Positions 45,237 through 56,200 of a DNA stretch of 64,000 nucleotides are shown one piece after another (positions within the stretch are counted from its first letter, which is position 1; each line of letters opens with the position of its first letter). Source of the DNA: Myxococcus xanthus (GTDB lineage Bacteria; Myxococcota; Myxococcia; Myxococcales; Myxococcaceae). Location: NCBI RefSeq assembly GCF_900106535.1, contig NZ_FNOH01000016.1:1-64000 (forward strand), written 5' to 3'. The notes under the pieces were generated by a model. That model was not told the DNA's origin. It made no database searches and saw nothing but the letters and a program-made list of their open reading frames with translations. The position numbers were made by a program, and so were the translations under genes.

Positions 45237-46111
45237 ACGCGTCCCGCGTTCTCCTCACCACCCAACTGCATGTTGTCGATGAGGCGCGTCGTGCCACTGA
45301 AGGCCGCGACGAGCAACCGGGCAGGCTGCCCGGGCGCCACCGAAGCCAGAGGCGTCAGCCGTTCCGCATCCACCAGTTCCACGTAGTCTTCCCGAAGCCC
45401 CGCCGCCTCCAATTCGCGCCGGACGGCCGCCACCAGGGGCTCCGACTCCCGCGTGCCCTCGCGCAGCAGCGCCTGGGCGGCCTTGAGCCCCCGGGACAGG
45501 GCCAGCGCCCGCTGCCGCTCCTCGGGGGACAAGTAGGCATTGCGGCTGCTCATCGCCAGGCCGTCCGGCTCGCGCACCGTCGGCATGCCGACGATGTCCG
45601 CGCCCAGGTGCAGGTCCTGGTTGAGCGCCCGGATGACCTGGAGCTGCTGGTAGTCCTTCTCCCCGAAGAGCGCCACCTCCGGGCGGAACAGCGTCAGCAG
45701 CTTCGTGACGACGGTGGCCACCCCGCGGAAGTGCCCCGGACGCCGGGCCCCGCACAGGCCCTGGCTGACGTCCGTCACCTCCACGTACGTCTGGTAGCCC
45801 TGCGGGTACATCACCTCCGGGCCCGCGGGCGCGAAGATGGCCTGCGCGCCCGCGCTGATGCACTTGGCGACGTCACCCTCGAAGTCGCGGGGGTAGCGGG
45901 ACAAGTCCTCCTTCGGCCCGAACTGCGTGGGGTTCACGAAGATGGACACGGCCACCACGTCCGCGCGGCGCCGCCCCTCGCGAATGAGCGAGAGGTGACC
46001 TTCATGCAGGAAGCCCATGGTGGGCACCAGCGCGAGCCGGTGCCCCTCCCGGCGCAGCCCCGCCGTCCAGTCCTTCACGTCCGCAACGGTTTTCAGGACG
46101 GCGGGAGCCAT
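45233..46111 (-). CDS. panC: Pantothenate synthetase
   Basis: A 292-residue enzyme with the PTMGFLHEGHLSL nucleotide-binding motif, VVAVSIFVNPTQFGPKEDL, and a MSSRNAYLSPEER segment. It ligates pantoate to beta-alanine. Together with panB next door it covers two steps of pantothenate synthesis. Followed by smpB with 4-nt overlap. Confidence 0.97.
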   Translation of the reverse strand: MAPAVLKTVADVKDWTAGLRREGHRLALVPTMGFLHEGHLSLIREGRRRADVVAVSIFVNPTQFGPKEDLSRYPRDFEGDVAKCISAGAQAIFAPAGPEVMYPQGYQTYVEVTDVSQGLCGARRPGHFRGVATVVTKLLTLFRPEVALFGEKDYQQLQVIRALNQDLHLGADIVGMPTVREPDGLAMSSRNAYLSPEERQRALALSRGLKAAQALLREGTRESEPLVAAVRRELEAAGLREDYVELVDAERLTPLASVAPGQPARLLVAAFSGTTRLIDNMQLGGEENAGRV

Positions 46112-46113
46112 GA

Positions 46114-47031
46114 CTAGGCGGGTCTCCCGTAGACGGGGCCCAGCTTCTCGCCAGCCTCGGCGGGCGCGGACGGCTCCACCCGGGCCGCCGGAGCCGGAGC
46201 CCCCGGCGCCAGCCGGATGTTCTTGGTCGCCTTGAAGGAGTGCTCCTCGTCCGGGAACGCGCCCTTGCGGACCTCCGCGAAGTACGCGCCCGCGGCCTCG
46301 GTAATCGAGCCGTGGAGGTTGGCGTAGCGCTTCACGAACTTCGGCTTGAAGTCCGGGTTCATGCCCAGCAGGTCGTAGCAGACGAGCACCTGGCCATCAC
46401 AGTCCACGCCGGCGCCAATGCCGATGGTGGGGATGGACAGGCGCTGCGTCACCGTGCGCGCCAGGTCCATGGGCACGCCTTCCAGCACCAGCGCGTAGGC
46501 CCCGGCCTGCTCCAGCGCCAGCGCGTCGTCCAGAATCTGCCGCGCCTGGTCCTCGCCGCGGCCCTGGACGACGTAGCCGCCCATCTTGTGGACGGACTGC
46601 GGCGTCAGCCCCAGGTGTCCCATGACGGGGATGCTCGCGCGGACGATGGCCCGCACCGTGTCCGCGAACTCAGCGCCGCCCTCCAGCTTGATGCTGCCCG
46701 CGCCGCCTTCCGCCACCAGCCGGCCCGCGTTGCGGACCGCCTCCTGGTTCGACACCTGGTAGCTCATGAACGGCAGGTCGGCCACGACGTGCGCCCGGCG
46801 CGCGCCACGGGCCACCGCGGCCGTGTGGTAGACCATCTGGTCCATCGTCACCGGCAGCGTGGAGTCATGCCCCTGGATGACCATGCCCAGCGAGTCGCCT
46901 ATCAGCAGCACATCCGCGCCTGCCTCTTCGAGGATGTGGGCGAACGTGGCGTCGTAAGCGGTGACCATGCAGATCTTCTGACCGATCTGCTTGAAGCGCT
47001 TCAGTGTGTGGATGGTGACCTTGTCCTTCAC
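46114..47031 (-). CDS. panB: 3-methyl-2-oxobutanoate hydroxymethyltransferase
   Basis: A 305-residue ketopantoate hydroxymethyltransferase with [33 protein letters not shown], the SIKLEGG motif, [12 protein letters not shown], and [15 protein letters not shown]. It makes ketopantoate from ketoisovalerate. The last ~40 residues are Ala/Pro-rich and not part of the fold. It is 2 nt upstream of panC. Confidence 0.97.
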
Positions 47032-47195
47032 GGTTCACCTCCTATGGCTACGGGTTGAACGGCCTGACGGGCCCATTCGCGCCTCGCCGTCCCCACCGGG
47101 GATCGCCGGGAGCCCTGGGCCCGCCACCGCACTCTAACGCCACCGCGCCGGCCGTGGGGAGGTTGAAGGCGGACGTCCCACCAGGAGCCTGACTT

Positions 47196-47840
47196 TCAGC
47201 CCCGGCGGGAAGCCTTCGGAACGTAATGCTGCGTGCCCGGCTTCGCCTTCCGGATGGTGGCAAGCAGGTCTTCCCTGTCTGCCTCGACATTCACGAAGTC
47301 GATGTCGGAGGTATCCACGACGAGGAGCGGGGTGTCCGTGTAGTGGAAGAAGAAGTTGTTGTAGGAGTGGACGAGCCCCTCCAGGTACGTGGGGTCGAAC
47401 TTGCGCTCGAACTCCCGGCCGCGCTTCTTGATGCGGTGCAGGAGCACGTCCAGTCGGGCCTGGAGGTAGATGACCAGGTCCGGCTTGGCCACGCGGGGCC
47501 CCAGCGCCTCGAAGACGCGCTCGTAGAGGGCCAGCTCGTGCGCGTCCAGGTTGAGGTGCGCGAAGATGCGGTCCTTGGCGAACAGGTAGTCGCTGACCGT
47601 CATCGAGCTGAAGAGGTCCTGCTGGAACAGCTCCTGCTGCTGACGGAAGCGCGACAGCAGGAAGAAGATCTGCGTCTGGAACGCGAACTTCTGCCGGTCC
47701 GTGTAGAAGCTGGACAGGAAGGGGTTCTCCTCCACCACTTCGAGGATGCGCCGTCCCGCCAGACGCTCCGCGAGGATATTGGAGAGGCTCGTCTTGCCCA
47801 CGCCAATGGGCCCTTCCACCACGATATACCGGTAGTCCAT
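47196..47840 (-). CDS. Deoxynucleoside kinase
   Basis: 214 residues from ATG 47840 (the frame opens at 47999). P-loop GPIGVGKTS at residues ~10-18, ENPFLSSFYTDRQKFAFQTQIFFLLSRF, and the lid RIKKRGREFERK match the dGK/dAK family of Bacillus and Lactobacillus type. It salvages deoxynucleosides to monophosphates. Which base is preferred cannot be told. Confidence 0.92.
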   Translation of the reverse strand: MDYRYIVVEGPIGVGKTSLSNILAERLAGRRILEVVEENPFLSSFYTDRQKFAFQTQIFFLLSRFRQQQELFQQDLFSSMTVSDYLFAKDRIFAHLNLDAHELALYERVFEALGPRVAKPDLVIYLQARLDVLLHRIKKRGREFERKFDPTYLEGLVHSYNNFFFHYTDTPLLVVDTSDIDFVNVEADREDLLATIRKAKPGTQHYVPKASRRG

Positions 47841-48050
47841 CCGCCCGAGGCCTCCCGCCCGCGGAATGCGCTTTGAGACCGCGCGCGCGAGACATCGCGC
47901 GAAGGCGCGGCCACGCACGCGGGCGGATAACACAACACGGCCGCTGGAATCCGGCAATTTTCCACGGCGTCCCGCGTCCCTTGACGCTCCGAGACGCATC
48001 TCCTACGGTCCGCGCGACTTCTTGGCGTGTGCGCGGGGTGGTCTCCGGAC

Positions 48051-48329
48051 ATGAGCGGCAGACAGCGGGCGAAGACAGTGGTGCGGCTGGAAGAGGCCCG
48101 CCAGAGCACGCCCACCCAGCGAGCGCCCACACCTCCCGTGGAGCCGGATCCGCTCTATGGCGTGGTGTTGCTCAAGACGGCCATGGAGCTGAAGCGCCGA
48201 CAGGACGGCACCGTGGAGGACATCCTCCGCGGCGTGCTCGCCCGGATGCGCATCCCCGAAGCCGAGTTCTTCGCCTACCTGGAGCAGCAAGGCGGCCTGC
48301 TCCAGGCACTGGGCATGCGCGGACGCTAG
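48051..48329 (+). CDS. Small hypothetical protein
   Basis: 92 residues from ATG 48051 (an open frame starts at 48027). The first ~40 residues are basic and Pro/Gln-rich. The C-terminal half is a compact helical segment (DPLYGVVLLKTAMELKRRQDGTVEDILRGVLARMRI). No family is recognised. It lies convergent to rsmA with 7 nt between stops. Confidence 0.6.
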   Translation: MSGRQRAKTVVRLEEARQSTPTQRAPTPPVEPDPLYGVVLLKTAMELKRRQDGTVEDILRGVLARMRIPEAEFFAYLEQQGGLLQALGMRGR

Positions 48330-48336
48330 CGGCGCC

Positions 48337-49188
48337 CTACTCCGCGGGCGTGGACGTAGCCGGCGTCAGGGGGCCGAGCGCGCGCTCGATGGCGGCGAAC
48401 TCCTCGGGAGTCAGCGTCTCCGCGCGGCGCTGCGGATCCACCCCCGCGGCCTCCAGGGCGGCGATGAGCGTCTCCGTCGTCCCGAGCGTCGGGTCCGACT
48501 TGATGGAGTTGATGAGCGTCTTGCGCCGGTGCGCGAAGGACGCCTTCACCACGCGGGTGAAGCGGGCCTCGTCGATGATGGGCGCGCGCGGCGACTTGCG
48601 GCGGGTGAGCCGCAGCACCGCGGAGTCCACCTTCGGGGGCGGATGGAAGCGCCACGCCTCCAGCGTGAGGACGTTCTCCGCGTCGTAGTGCATGCCCAGC
48701 AGCACCGTCAGCAGACCGTAGTCCCGGTTGCCGGGCTCCGCGGCGAGCCGCTCCACCACTTCCTTCTGGAGCGTGAAGACCGCGCGCGAGACATGGGCCC
48801 GCTGCTCCAGCACTCGGAAGAGAATGGGGCTGGTGAGGTGGTACGGGAGGTTTCCCGCCACCGCGACGTCGGGCGCGCCAGCCACCTGGGCGAAGTCCAC
48901 CGTGGCCGCGTTGCCGGACACCACGCGCACGCCGGGGATGGCCTCCTTCTCCAGCACCATCACCATGTCCCGGTCCCGCTCCACGGCGGTGACGCGGGCC
49001 CCGGTGGCGGCCAGGAAGCGCGTGAGGTGGCCCAGGCCCGGGCCCAGCTCCACCACCGGCTCATCGGCGCGCAGGTTCAGCGCGTCGGCGATGGCCTCCA
49101 GCGCGTCCTCGTCTCCGAGGAAGTTCTGTCCCCAGCTGTACTTGGCGCGCAGGCCATGCCGCTTGAGGATGTCTCTAGGCGATTCCAC
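48337..49188 (-). CDS. rsmA: 16S rRNA adenine dimethyltransferase
   Basis: A 283-residue KsgA/RsmA with GQNFLGDEDALEAIADA, SAM-binding VELGPGLGHLT, the catalytic NLPYHL, and an FHPPPKVDSAVLRL segment. It dimethylates two adenines near the 3' end of 16S rRNA. GTG start. Located 14 nt downstream of tsaD. Confidence 0.97.
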   Translation of the reverse strand: MESPRDILKRHGLRAKYSWGQNFLGDEDALEAIADALNLRADEPVVELGPGLGHLTRFLAATGARVTAVERDRDMVMVLEKEAIPGVRVVSGNAATVDFAQVAGAPDVAVAGNLPYHLTSPILFRVLEQRAHVSRAVFTLQKEVVERLAAEPGNRDYGLLTVLLGMHYDAENVLTLEAWRFHPPPKVDSAVLRLTRRKSPRAPIIDEARFTRVVKASFAHRRKTLINSIKSDPTLGTTETLIAALEAAGVDPQRRAETLTPEEFAAIERALGPLTPATSTPAE

Positions 49189-49202
49189 CCGTCTGCTCCC
49201 CT

Positions 49203-50198
49203 CTACATGCGCCAGGCCGGGTCGGCGGCGAGGCGGAAATCTCCGCGCAGGCCGCGGCGGTACGCCTCATACCCCGCCACCGCAATCATGGCGCCATTGT
49301 CCGTGCACAGCCGCACCGGGGGCAGGAACATGTTCAACCCCCGCTCCTCGGCTCGCGCCTGACACAGTGCCCGCAGCCGCGAGTTCGCGGCGACGCCGCC
49401 GCACAGCACCAACTGCTTGTGGCCCAACCGGCGCGCGGCGGCCACCAGCTTCTTCGACAGCACGTCCGCCACGGCCTCCTGGAAGGACGCGCACAAATCC
49501 GCCAGCGCCTGCCCCTGCGGCACGCCGTGCTTCTGCACGTGGTGCAGCACCGCCGTCTTCAACCCGGAGAAGGACACGTCGAAGTTGTCGCCCGGCAGCG
49601 CGCGCGGGAAGCGGATGGCCTCCGGGTTCCCCTGCTGCGCCAACTGGTCGATGGGCTGCCCACCCGGATACGGCAGGCCGAGGATGCGAGCGGTCTTGTC
49701 ATATGCCTCGCCGGCCGCGTCGTCGCGCGTGCTGCCCACCAGCCGGTACTGCCCGTAGGCCTGCACCTCGTAGAGGCTGGTGTGCCCGCCGGAAACGACG
49801 AGCCCAAGGAACGGCGGCTCCGGCGCCACCTCCAACAGCCGGATGGCCAGCAGGTGGCCCTCCAGGTGGTTGGCGCCCACGAAGGGCTTGCCCGTCGCCA
49901 GGCTCAAGCCCTTGGCCACCTGCACTCCCACCAGCAGCGCGCCGATGAGTCCGGGGCCGGACGTGACGGCGATGAGGTCCACGTCGTCGAGCGTCTTGTT
50001 CGCCCGCGTCAGCGCCTCGTGGACGACGGGCAGCACCTGGACGATGTGGTTGCGGCTGGCCAGCTCCGGCACCACCCCACCCCACCGCCGGTGGATGTCC
50101 ACCTGCGTGGAGACGACATCCGACAACGCGCGGCGGCCGTCCTCCACGACGGCGGCGGCAGTCTCATCACACGAGGTTTCCAGTCCTAGGACGAGCAA
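49203..50198 (-). CDS. tsaD: tRNA N6-threonylcarbamoyladenosine transferase
   Basis: 331 residues starting with TTG. LGLETSCDETAAAVV at the start, the metal motif HLEGH (~residue 113), VSGGHTSLYEV, VLCGGVAANSRLR and LCTDNGAMIA define TsaD. It completes t6A37 synthesis in ANN-decoding tRNAs. It precedes rsmA. Confidence 0.97.
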   Translation of the reverse strand: MLVLGLETSCDETAAAVVEDGRRALSDVVSTQVDIHRRWGGVVPELASRNHIVQVLPVVHEALTRANKTLDDVDLIAVTSGPGLIGALLVGVQVAKGLSLATGKPFVGANHLEGHLLAIRLLEVAPEPPFLGLVVSGGHTSLYEVQAYGQYRLVGSTRDDAAGEAYDKTARILGLPYPGGQPIDQLAQQGNPEAIRFPRALPGDNFDVSFSGLKTAVLHHVQKHGVPQGQALADLCASFQEAVADVLSKKLVAAARRLGHKQLVLCGGVAANSRLRALCQARAEERGLNMFLPPVRLCTDNGAMIAVAGYEAYRRGLRGDFRLAADPAWRM

Positions 50199-50247
50199 GG
50201 CAGCTCACTTCTCAGGGGGCCAATGATGGAAGTGGGGCCGTCCCCGC

Positions 50248-53031
50248 TCAGTTGCCCAGCCCCCTGAGCAACGTGCGGACCTCTTCGGCGGAAGACCCCG
50301 TCGGTTCCAGCAACAAGTACTGCTTGTAGGCGTCGGCCGCCTGGGAATTCTTGCCGGTGAACTGTAGCGCCATGCCCAACGACAGCCAGGCACGGGCGTT
50401 GGAGTCCTCTTCCTTGACGACTTCCTGCAACAGCTTGGCCGCCTCGCGGTAGGCCCCGTCCGTGGTGAAGCCGTTCACCAGCGCGATGCCCAGGCCCGCC
50501 TTCGCCTCCGTGGCCGTCGGCTTGAGCGCCAGCGCCTTGCGATAGCTTCCCGCCGCCGACCGGAACCGCTGACTGACGACGGCCGCCCTCGCCTGCTTCA
50601 CCAGCGTGGCGAACTCGACCTCCGGATCCACGGCGGGCTCCGACGGCGTGGGGGCCTCGGTGGGTGTCGCCTCGGGTGGCTTCGGCGCCTCGGCAATGGC
50701 CGTACCCGCATCCGGTGTAGCGGCGGGCGGCTCCGGCGGAGCCTCGGGGGCCTTGGCCGTGGCCTCTTCGAGCGGTGGTGCCTGCTCCGGAGGTGGTGTC
50801 TGCTTGGCGTCGTCGTTCACGGGCGCCTGCGTCTCCACCACGGGAGGCTTCGAAGGAGGCGCCTCCGACGGACCGCTGCCCGTCCCCACGACAACGGCCG
50901 CGACCGCGCCGATGAGGACCACCGCCGCGCCGATGATGAGCCCGGTGCGATTGGAACGACCCGCGTTGGCCACGGCTGCGTCACTGGTGTGAGTGGCCGC
51001 CGGCTTCCTTTCGGCCGACTGCACGGAAGAAACGGGCGTCGCGGGCGCAACCGGGGCGGCGTCCGCTGACTTCACGGGCGTGACGACTCCGGCGTCCGTG
51101 GGCTTCGCGGATGCATCCGGGGCGACCTCCCCGGGCGTCGCGGGCGCGGTGGCGGCCGGCTCGGCGGGCTGCGTCTCCACGACAGCCGGAGCTGGCACCG
51201 AGGATGCGAGAGACGGTTCGACCGTGCTGGCCAGTGGCGCGCTGGGCGTGGGCGGCTCGGCGGACAGTTCGGGCACGCCGTGGCCCGAATAGGGCGGCAG
51301 CGCGAGCTGGGGCGTGGCGGGGACCTCTTCGGCCACGAACTCCGCATCGACCTGCACTGACGGGATGGGCGGCGTCACGTAGCCGCTGCCACTCACCAGC
51401 GTCACCTCGGACGACGGCGGCGCCGGCGTCGGCGGGGGCACGGGCGGGAACGGATTGGGTGCCACGGCCGCGCCACCGAAGATGGGCGCACGCGGCGAGG
51501 GCACGGGCTCGAATGCGGGCGCGCTCGCGGCGAAAGCGGAGGAGGCGGCGCCATGGGCCCGCGGCGTGTGCGACCAGCCAGAGCCCGGCCCCCACGTCGT
51601 GGGCGCGCTGATGCCCTCGGTGTCCACCCGGCTCCAGTCCAGCAGCAGGCTGCGACGCGCGTGCTCCACGGCACGGTGGGCCGGCGGCGGCTCGACCAGG
51701 AACGCCGAAGCCTCCTGCGCGGGGGCCTCCGGGACCGGCTCGGTCACCGGAACTTCGGGCGTGTACTCAGGCGTGTCCGAGCGCTTGGGCCGCGCGTGGA
51801 AGACGACCACGTCGGCGGGCTGCGCGGGCGCGGCGGGCGACGGCGCGGCCGGCTCGTCCTCCACGCCCGCGGGAGGCGCGAGCACGCTCTGCGGCATGGG
51901 CCGCGGAGAAGGCTCCGGCGCGGCGGCCACGGGCTCGGGGGCCGCTTCGGGAACGGCGGCTTCGGGAATCGGCTGCGGCGGGCTCTCCGGCGCGGGAGGC
52001 GCGGGCTCCACGGTCGCGCTGGCGGGCGGCGCCGTGTTGAGCCACTGCTCGATGCCGGGCTTGCTGCTCTGCACCGGCTCCAGCGGCGCGTTGCCCAGCT
52101 CGCGGATGAGGCCCTCGAAGTACAGCTTGCTGATGATGCCCAGCGCGGCCAGGTCCTCGAAGTCCGAGTCCTCCACCACGCGGCTCAACGCGCGCTTGCC
52201 GTCGAAGAGCCGCAGAAGTCCGTTCACCTCGTCCGGAATCTCCGACAGGCGGTCGGCGAGCTGGTGGTAGTCAATCTCGAACACCGTCTCGAGCGGCGGC
52301 AACTGCTCGAGCATGCGGCCCCACTCGTCGAGGCGGCGCATGCCCTCCATCAGCAGGCCCTGCGTGGAGATTTCGATGCGCTCCGGACGGTCCAGCGCGC
52401 TGAACTGCACCTCGAACTGGCCCTCGAAGGTGTTCAGCATCCGGTAGAAGGCGTTCTCGCCCTTGAGCCGTCCCAGCTCCGCGTCGATGACGCGTCCGTC
52501 CTTGAAGTAGACGGTGCCGGTGCGCTCGCCCTGGATGTTGATGAGGCCCGTCTTGCGGCCAATCTCGAAGGTCTGCACCAGGTCCACCACGCCCATGTCG
52601 GCGAGGCTGCCGGCGAAACCGCCCTTCGTCGTCTCCCGCTTCTCGATCCTCTCCTTCTCCGCCTTCTGGAGGATCATCTTCACGCGGGTGACGATCTCTT
52701 TGATGTAGATCGGCTTGGTCAGGTAGTCGTCACCGCCAAGCTCCAGGCCGCGCACCTTGAACTCGACCGACTTCTGACTCGTCAGGAAGACGAACGGGAT
52801 GAACTTGAAGCGCTCGTCGGACTTGAGCGTCTTGCACAGCTCGAAGCCGTCCATCTCCGGCATCTTCGTGTCCGCGAGCACGAGGTCCGGAGGGCTGATC
52901 TGGACCTTCTCGAGCGCATCCTTGCCGTGAATGGCCGTCGTCACGGAGAAGCCGGCCTTCTTCAGGCTGACCTCCATGACCCGGAGGCTCTTCGCGTCAC
53001 CATCGACCAGGAGCAGGTGCTGCTTGGCCAC
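50248..53031 (-). CDS. Response regulator with DUF4388, membrane helix and TPR domain
   Basis: 927 residues (GTG start). Receiver domain at ~4-120 with Asp54 (LVLADTKMP), Thr (VFLTSQK) and Lys (LTKPIY). A DUF4388 domain follows (~135-230, GFAGSLADMGVVDLVQTFEIGRKTGLINI...GRVIDAELGRLKGENAF). After a ~330-residue Pro/Ala/Glu-rich region there is a membrane helix (TGLIIGAAVVLIGAVAAVVVG), then a second acidic linker and C-terminal TPRs. A membrane segment after a receiver is unusual. It lies upstream of the giant J-domain gene on the same strand. Confidence 0.85.
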   Translation of the reverse strand: MAKQHLLLVDGDAKSLRVMEVSLKKAGFSVTTAIHGKDALEKVQISPPDLVLADTKMPEMDGFELCKTLKSDERFKFIPFVFLTSQKSVEFKVRGLELGGDDYLTKPIYIKEIVTRVKMILQKAEKERIEKRETTKGGFAGSLADMGVVDLVQTFEIGRKTGLINIQGERTGTVYFKDGRVIDAELGRLKGENAFYRMLNTFEGQFEVQFSALDRPERIEISTQGLLMEGMRRLDEWGRMLEQLPPLETVFEIDYHQLADRLSEIPDEVNGLLRLFDGKRALSRVVEDSDFEDLAALGIISKLYFEGLIRELGNAPLEPVQSSKPGIEQWLNTAPPASATVEPAPPAPESPPQPIPEAAVPEAAPEPVAAAPEPSPRPMPQSVLAPPAGVEDEPAAPSPAAPAQPADVVVFHARPKRSDTPEYTPEVPVTEPVPEAPAQEASAFLVEPPPAHRAVEHARRSLLLDWSRVDTEGISAPTTWGPGSGWSHTPRAHGAASSAFAASAPAFEPVPSPRAPIFGGAAVAPNPFPPVPPPTPAPPSSEVTLVSGSGYVTPPIPSVQVDAEFVAEEVPATPQLALPPYSGHGVPELSAEPPTPSAPLASTVEPSLASSVPAPAVVETQPAEPAATAPATPGEVAPDASAKPTDAGVVTPVKSADAAPVAPATPVSSVQSAERKPAATHTSDAAVANAGRSNRTGLIIGAAVVLIGAVAAVVVGTGSGPSEAPPSKPPVVETQAPVNDDAKQTPPPEQAPPLEEATAKAPEAPPEPPAATPDAGTAIAEAPKPPEATPTEAPTPSEPAVDPEVEFATLVKQARAAVVSQRFRSAAGSYRKALALKPTATEAKAGLGIALVNGFTTDGAYREAAKLLQEVVKEEDSNARAWLSLGMALQFTGKNSQAADAYKQYLLLEPTGSSAEEVRTLLRGLGN

Positions 53032-53231
53032 GTTCCATGCCTTTCGTCACTGCAGACGGCCCAGGGAGCCTGACGCGGGAGCATCCTGCCCGCTTTCCAG
53101 GCATGTCAATGGCTGGGGCCGGTGGGGAACCTGGCTGGCCTCCTGATGGACAGGCGGCTCGAGCCAGGTGCGGGGGGAGAGTCAAATCGGGCCGGGCTGA
53201 AGTACCCGTACCCATTGTGAGGCCTGCCGCG

Positions 53232-56200
53232 TCAGCGGAAGAAGCCTCCCTTCTTCGGAGGGTTCTTCTTGCGCATGTCGATGAGCCGCAGCTCCTGGTT
53301 CGCCTCGAGGTGCTTGGGGTTGGCGCGCACGGCCTCGCGGAAGCAACGCTCCGCGCGGTCCATGTCGCCTTCGACCCGGGCGATGACGCCGAGCTGGTAG
53401 TGCGCCCGATCACAATTCGGGTCCGCGCGCACCGCGTCCGCCATCATCTGCTTGGCCTTCGCCATGTCCGCCTTGCGCGCCGGGTCCATGTAGATGGCCC
53501 AGGCCCGAGCAGCCAGATACAGCGGCTTGGGTTCCAGCGCGTGGGCGCGGTCGTAGTGGTCGGAGGCCGTGGTGAAGTCGCGCTTGCGGAAGAAGACCTC
53601 GCCCATCTTGTAGAGGTCGTCGGCATTGCTGTCGGCGCGGCCCTGCGGGCGGAGTACCGGAGCGGTCGGCGCGGACGACGGCGGCTTGGGCAGGGTCTGC
53701 TGGGCCTGGAGGTTCTGCTGGTACGTCTTGCGCCGGGTGTCGTCGTAGAGGACCTCGTAGGCCTCTCGGATGGCTTCGAACACGGCGGTGATCTTCGGCG
53801 CCATGTGGGGCAGCGACGGCGGCAGGCGGTCCGGATGGAAGATCTTGGCCAGGTTGAGGAAGGCGGTCTTCACCTGGTCGCGCGAGGCGTCCTGCGAAAC
53901 GCCGAGCACGTAGAAGTGGTCTCGCTTGGCCTGGACGTCCGCGAAGCGCTGCTCGAGCTGCTGGGCCAGGCGGGCCTCGTCGGGCCTGGGAGGCTCGGAG
54001 GCAGCGGGGGCCGGGGCGGCGGCGGGTTCGCTCGTGGGCGAGGGCGTGGCGCCCGGTGCGGAGGGCGGGCGCCCACCGAGGACCCCCATGTTCTCCATGG
54101 CGCGACGCAAGAGACGCTGCCGCCGGAGCTTTGCTGCCTCGTCGGGGTTGGAGGGATCTGCCGCCAAGTCGTCCTCGTCAAAGTCCCAGTCGTCCAAGTC
54201 TCCGGACGGCTCGTCCCAGTCAGTCTGGCCAGTTGGCCATGAGTTGTCACCGGGGAAGGCCCCCGATGAATCGGGTGCTACCGGTTCGATGGTCGCCTCG
54301 ACAATGGCCTCGACAGGAGGCTCGTCGAAATCGACGTTCGCCTGATTGACATCCGAGCGGACGAGCGACTCCAGGTGCGTATCGACTTGGAGGAGCGCGG
54401 CCTCGAACGACGCTGTCAGGGTGTCGGCGCCCTCGTCCTTGTCGAAGGCGACGATGCGCCAGAGGTCCTCGTCCCCGGTCTTGGGTGTGGCCGGGCGCGG
54501 CGGCGGCGCGGACGGTTGGGTGGCCCAACTGGCGTCGTCCTCCTCGTCGGGGGTCGCCTCCAGCAGGATGTCCGCGTCGTCTTCGGCGACAGGCGTGAGG
54601 ACCGGAGGTTCGCCCGCGGCGGGACGGGTCGCTGGCGCCGGCAGTGGCTCGGCGACGGCCCAAAGTTCGGGCTCGGGTTCGACTTCCAGCAGCGGGAGTT
54701 CCGACTCGGTGTCGGACGCAGCGCTGAGGGAGATGGCCTCGGTGTGCCACTGCTCGTCCTGGATGGGGACGCGGTCCTGCGTCCGCGTGGGCGGTGTCGA
54801 CAGGGGCGGCTCGTCCGCGAGCCATGGCTCGAGCGGCAGGGACTTCGAGCGGCGGAGGGCCTCCTCCATGTCGTGGAGGAGCTCGGCCTGAGCCTTCTGC
54901 CGGGCGATACGCAGAGCGTCCGCGCTTTCGGGCAGAGCGGCCAGGTCCAGGTCGGATGCACCGGCGTTCTGGACGGAGTCCGCCCAGGAATCCGCCTCGG
55001 AGGGCTGAGCGGGAAGCTCGGTGAGCAGGATGTCGCCCACATCAAGCGTGAGGGCCTCGATGTCCTCGGCCGCGAGTTCGGGGATGGAGTCGGACTGCGT
55101 GGGCTCTTCGGTGGGACGGCCTTCGTCTGCCTGACGGGCCTGCTCGGCGGCGCGAGCGTCCTTGCCGCGACGGCGTTCGATCTCCAGACGCAGCTCTTCG
55201 GCCTGGCGGGCTTCTTCGGCCTGGCGGGCCTCCGCCTCGACGCGCGCGACCTCGGCGAGACGGGCCTCCTCCGCGGCCCAGATCTCCTCCGCGCGGCGGG
55301 CTTCTCTCGCAAGGCGGGCGGACTCCGCGAGACGGCGCTCCTCGATGAGGCGGGCTTCTTCGGCAAGGCGTTCCGCCTTGAGTCGAGCCTCTTCCGCGAG
55401 GCGGGCCTCCTCCGCAAGCCGCTCCGCCTCTTCCGCCAGGCGTTCTGCCTCGAGCCGAGCGGCCTCCGCACGCTGCGCCTCTTCCGCAAGGCGGCGCTCT
55501 TCTTCGAGGCGAGCCTCTTCCGCGAGCCGAGCCTCTTCCGCGAGGCGGCGCTCCTCTTCGAGGCGCGCTTCTTCGGCGAGACGACGCTCTTCTTCGAGCC
55601 GCGCTTCTTCGGCGAGACGACGCTCTTCTTCGAGCCGCGCTTCTTCGGCTACGCGGGCATCTTCCGCTAGGCGGCGCTCCTCTTCGAGCCGCTCCTCTTC
55701 CGCCAGACGACGCTCTTCTGCGAGCCGAGCCTCTTCTGCAAGGCGGCGTTCTTCTTCAGCCCGAGCCTCTTCGGCCAGACGACGCTCTTCTTCGAGCCGC
55801 GCTTCTTCCGCCAGCCGAGCCTCTTCAGCCAGGCGAGCTTCTTCGGCGAGGCGCGCCGCCTCAAGTAGAGCCGCTTCTGCCAGACGAGCTTCCTCCGCCA
55901 GACGCTCCGCCTCTAGCCGGGCCTCTTCCGCGAGCCGACGCTCCTCTTCAAGGCGCGCTTCCTCTGCCAGCCGCGCCTCTTCCGCGAGACGAACCTCCTC
56001 CGCCAGACGACGCTCTTCTTCAAGGCGGCGTTCTTCTTCAAGACGCGCCTCTTCCGCTAGGCGGTGCTCCTCTTCAAGCCGCGCCTCTTCTGCGAGCCGA
56101 GCCTCTTCGGCCACGCGATGCTCTTCTTCGAGCCGCGCTTCTTCCGCCAGCCGAGCCTCTTCAGCGAGACGCGCCTCTTCGGCTACGCGAGCCTCTTCTG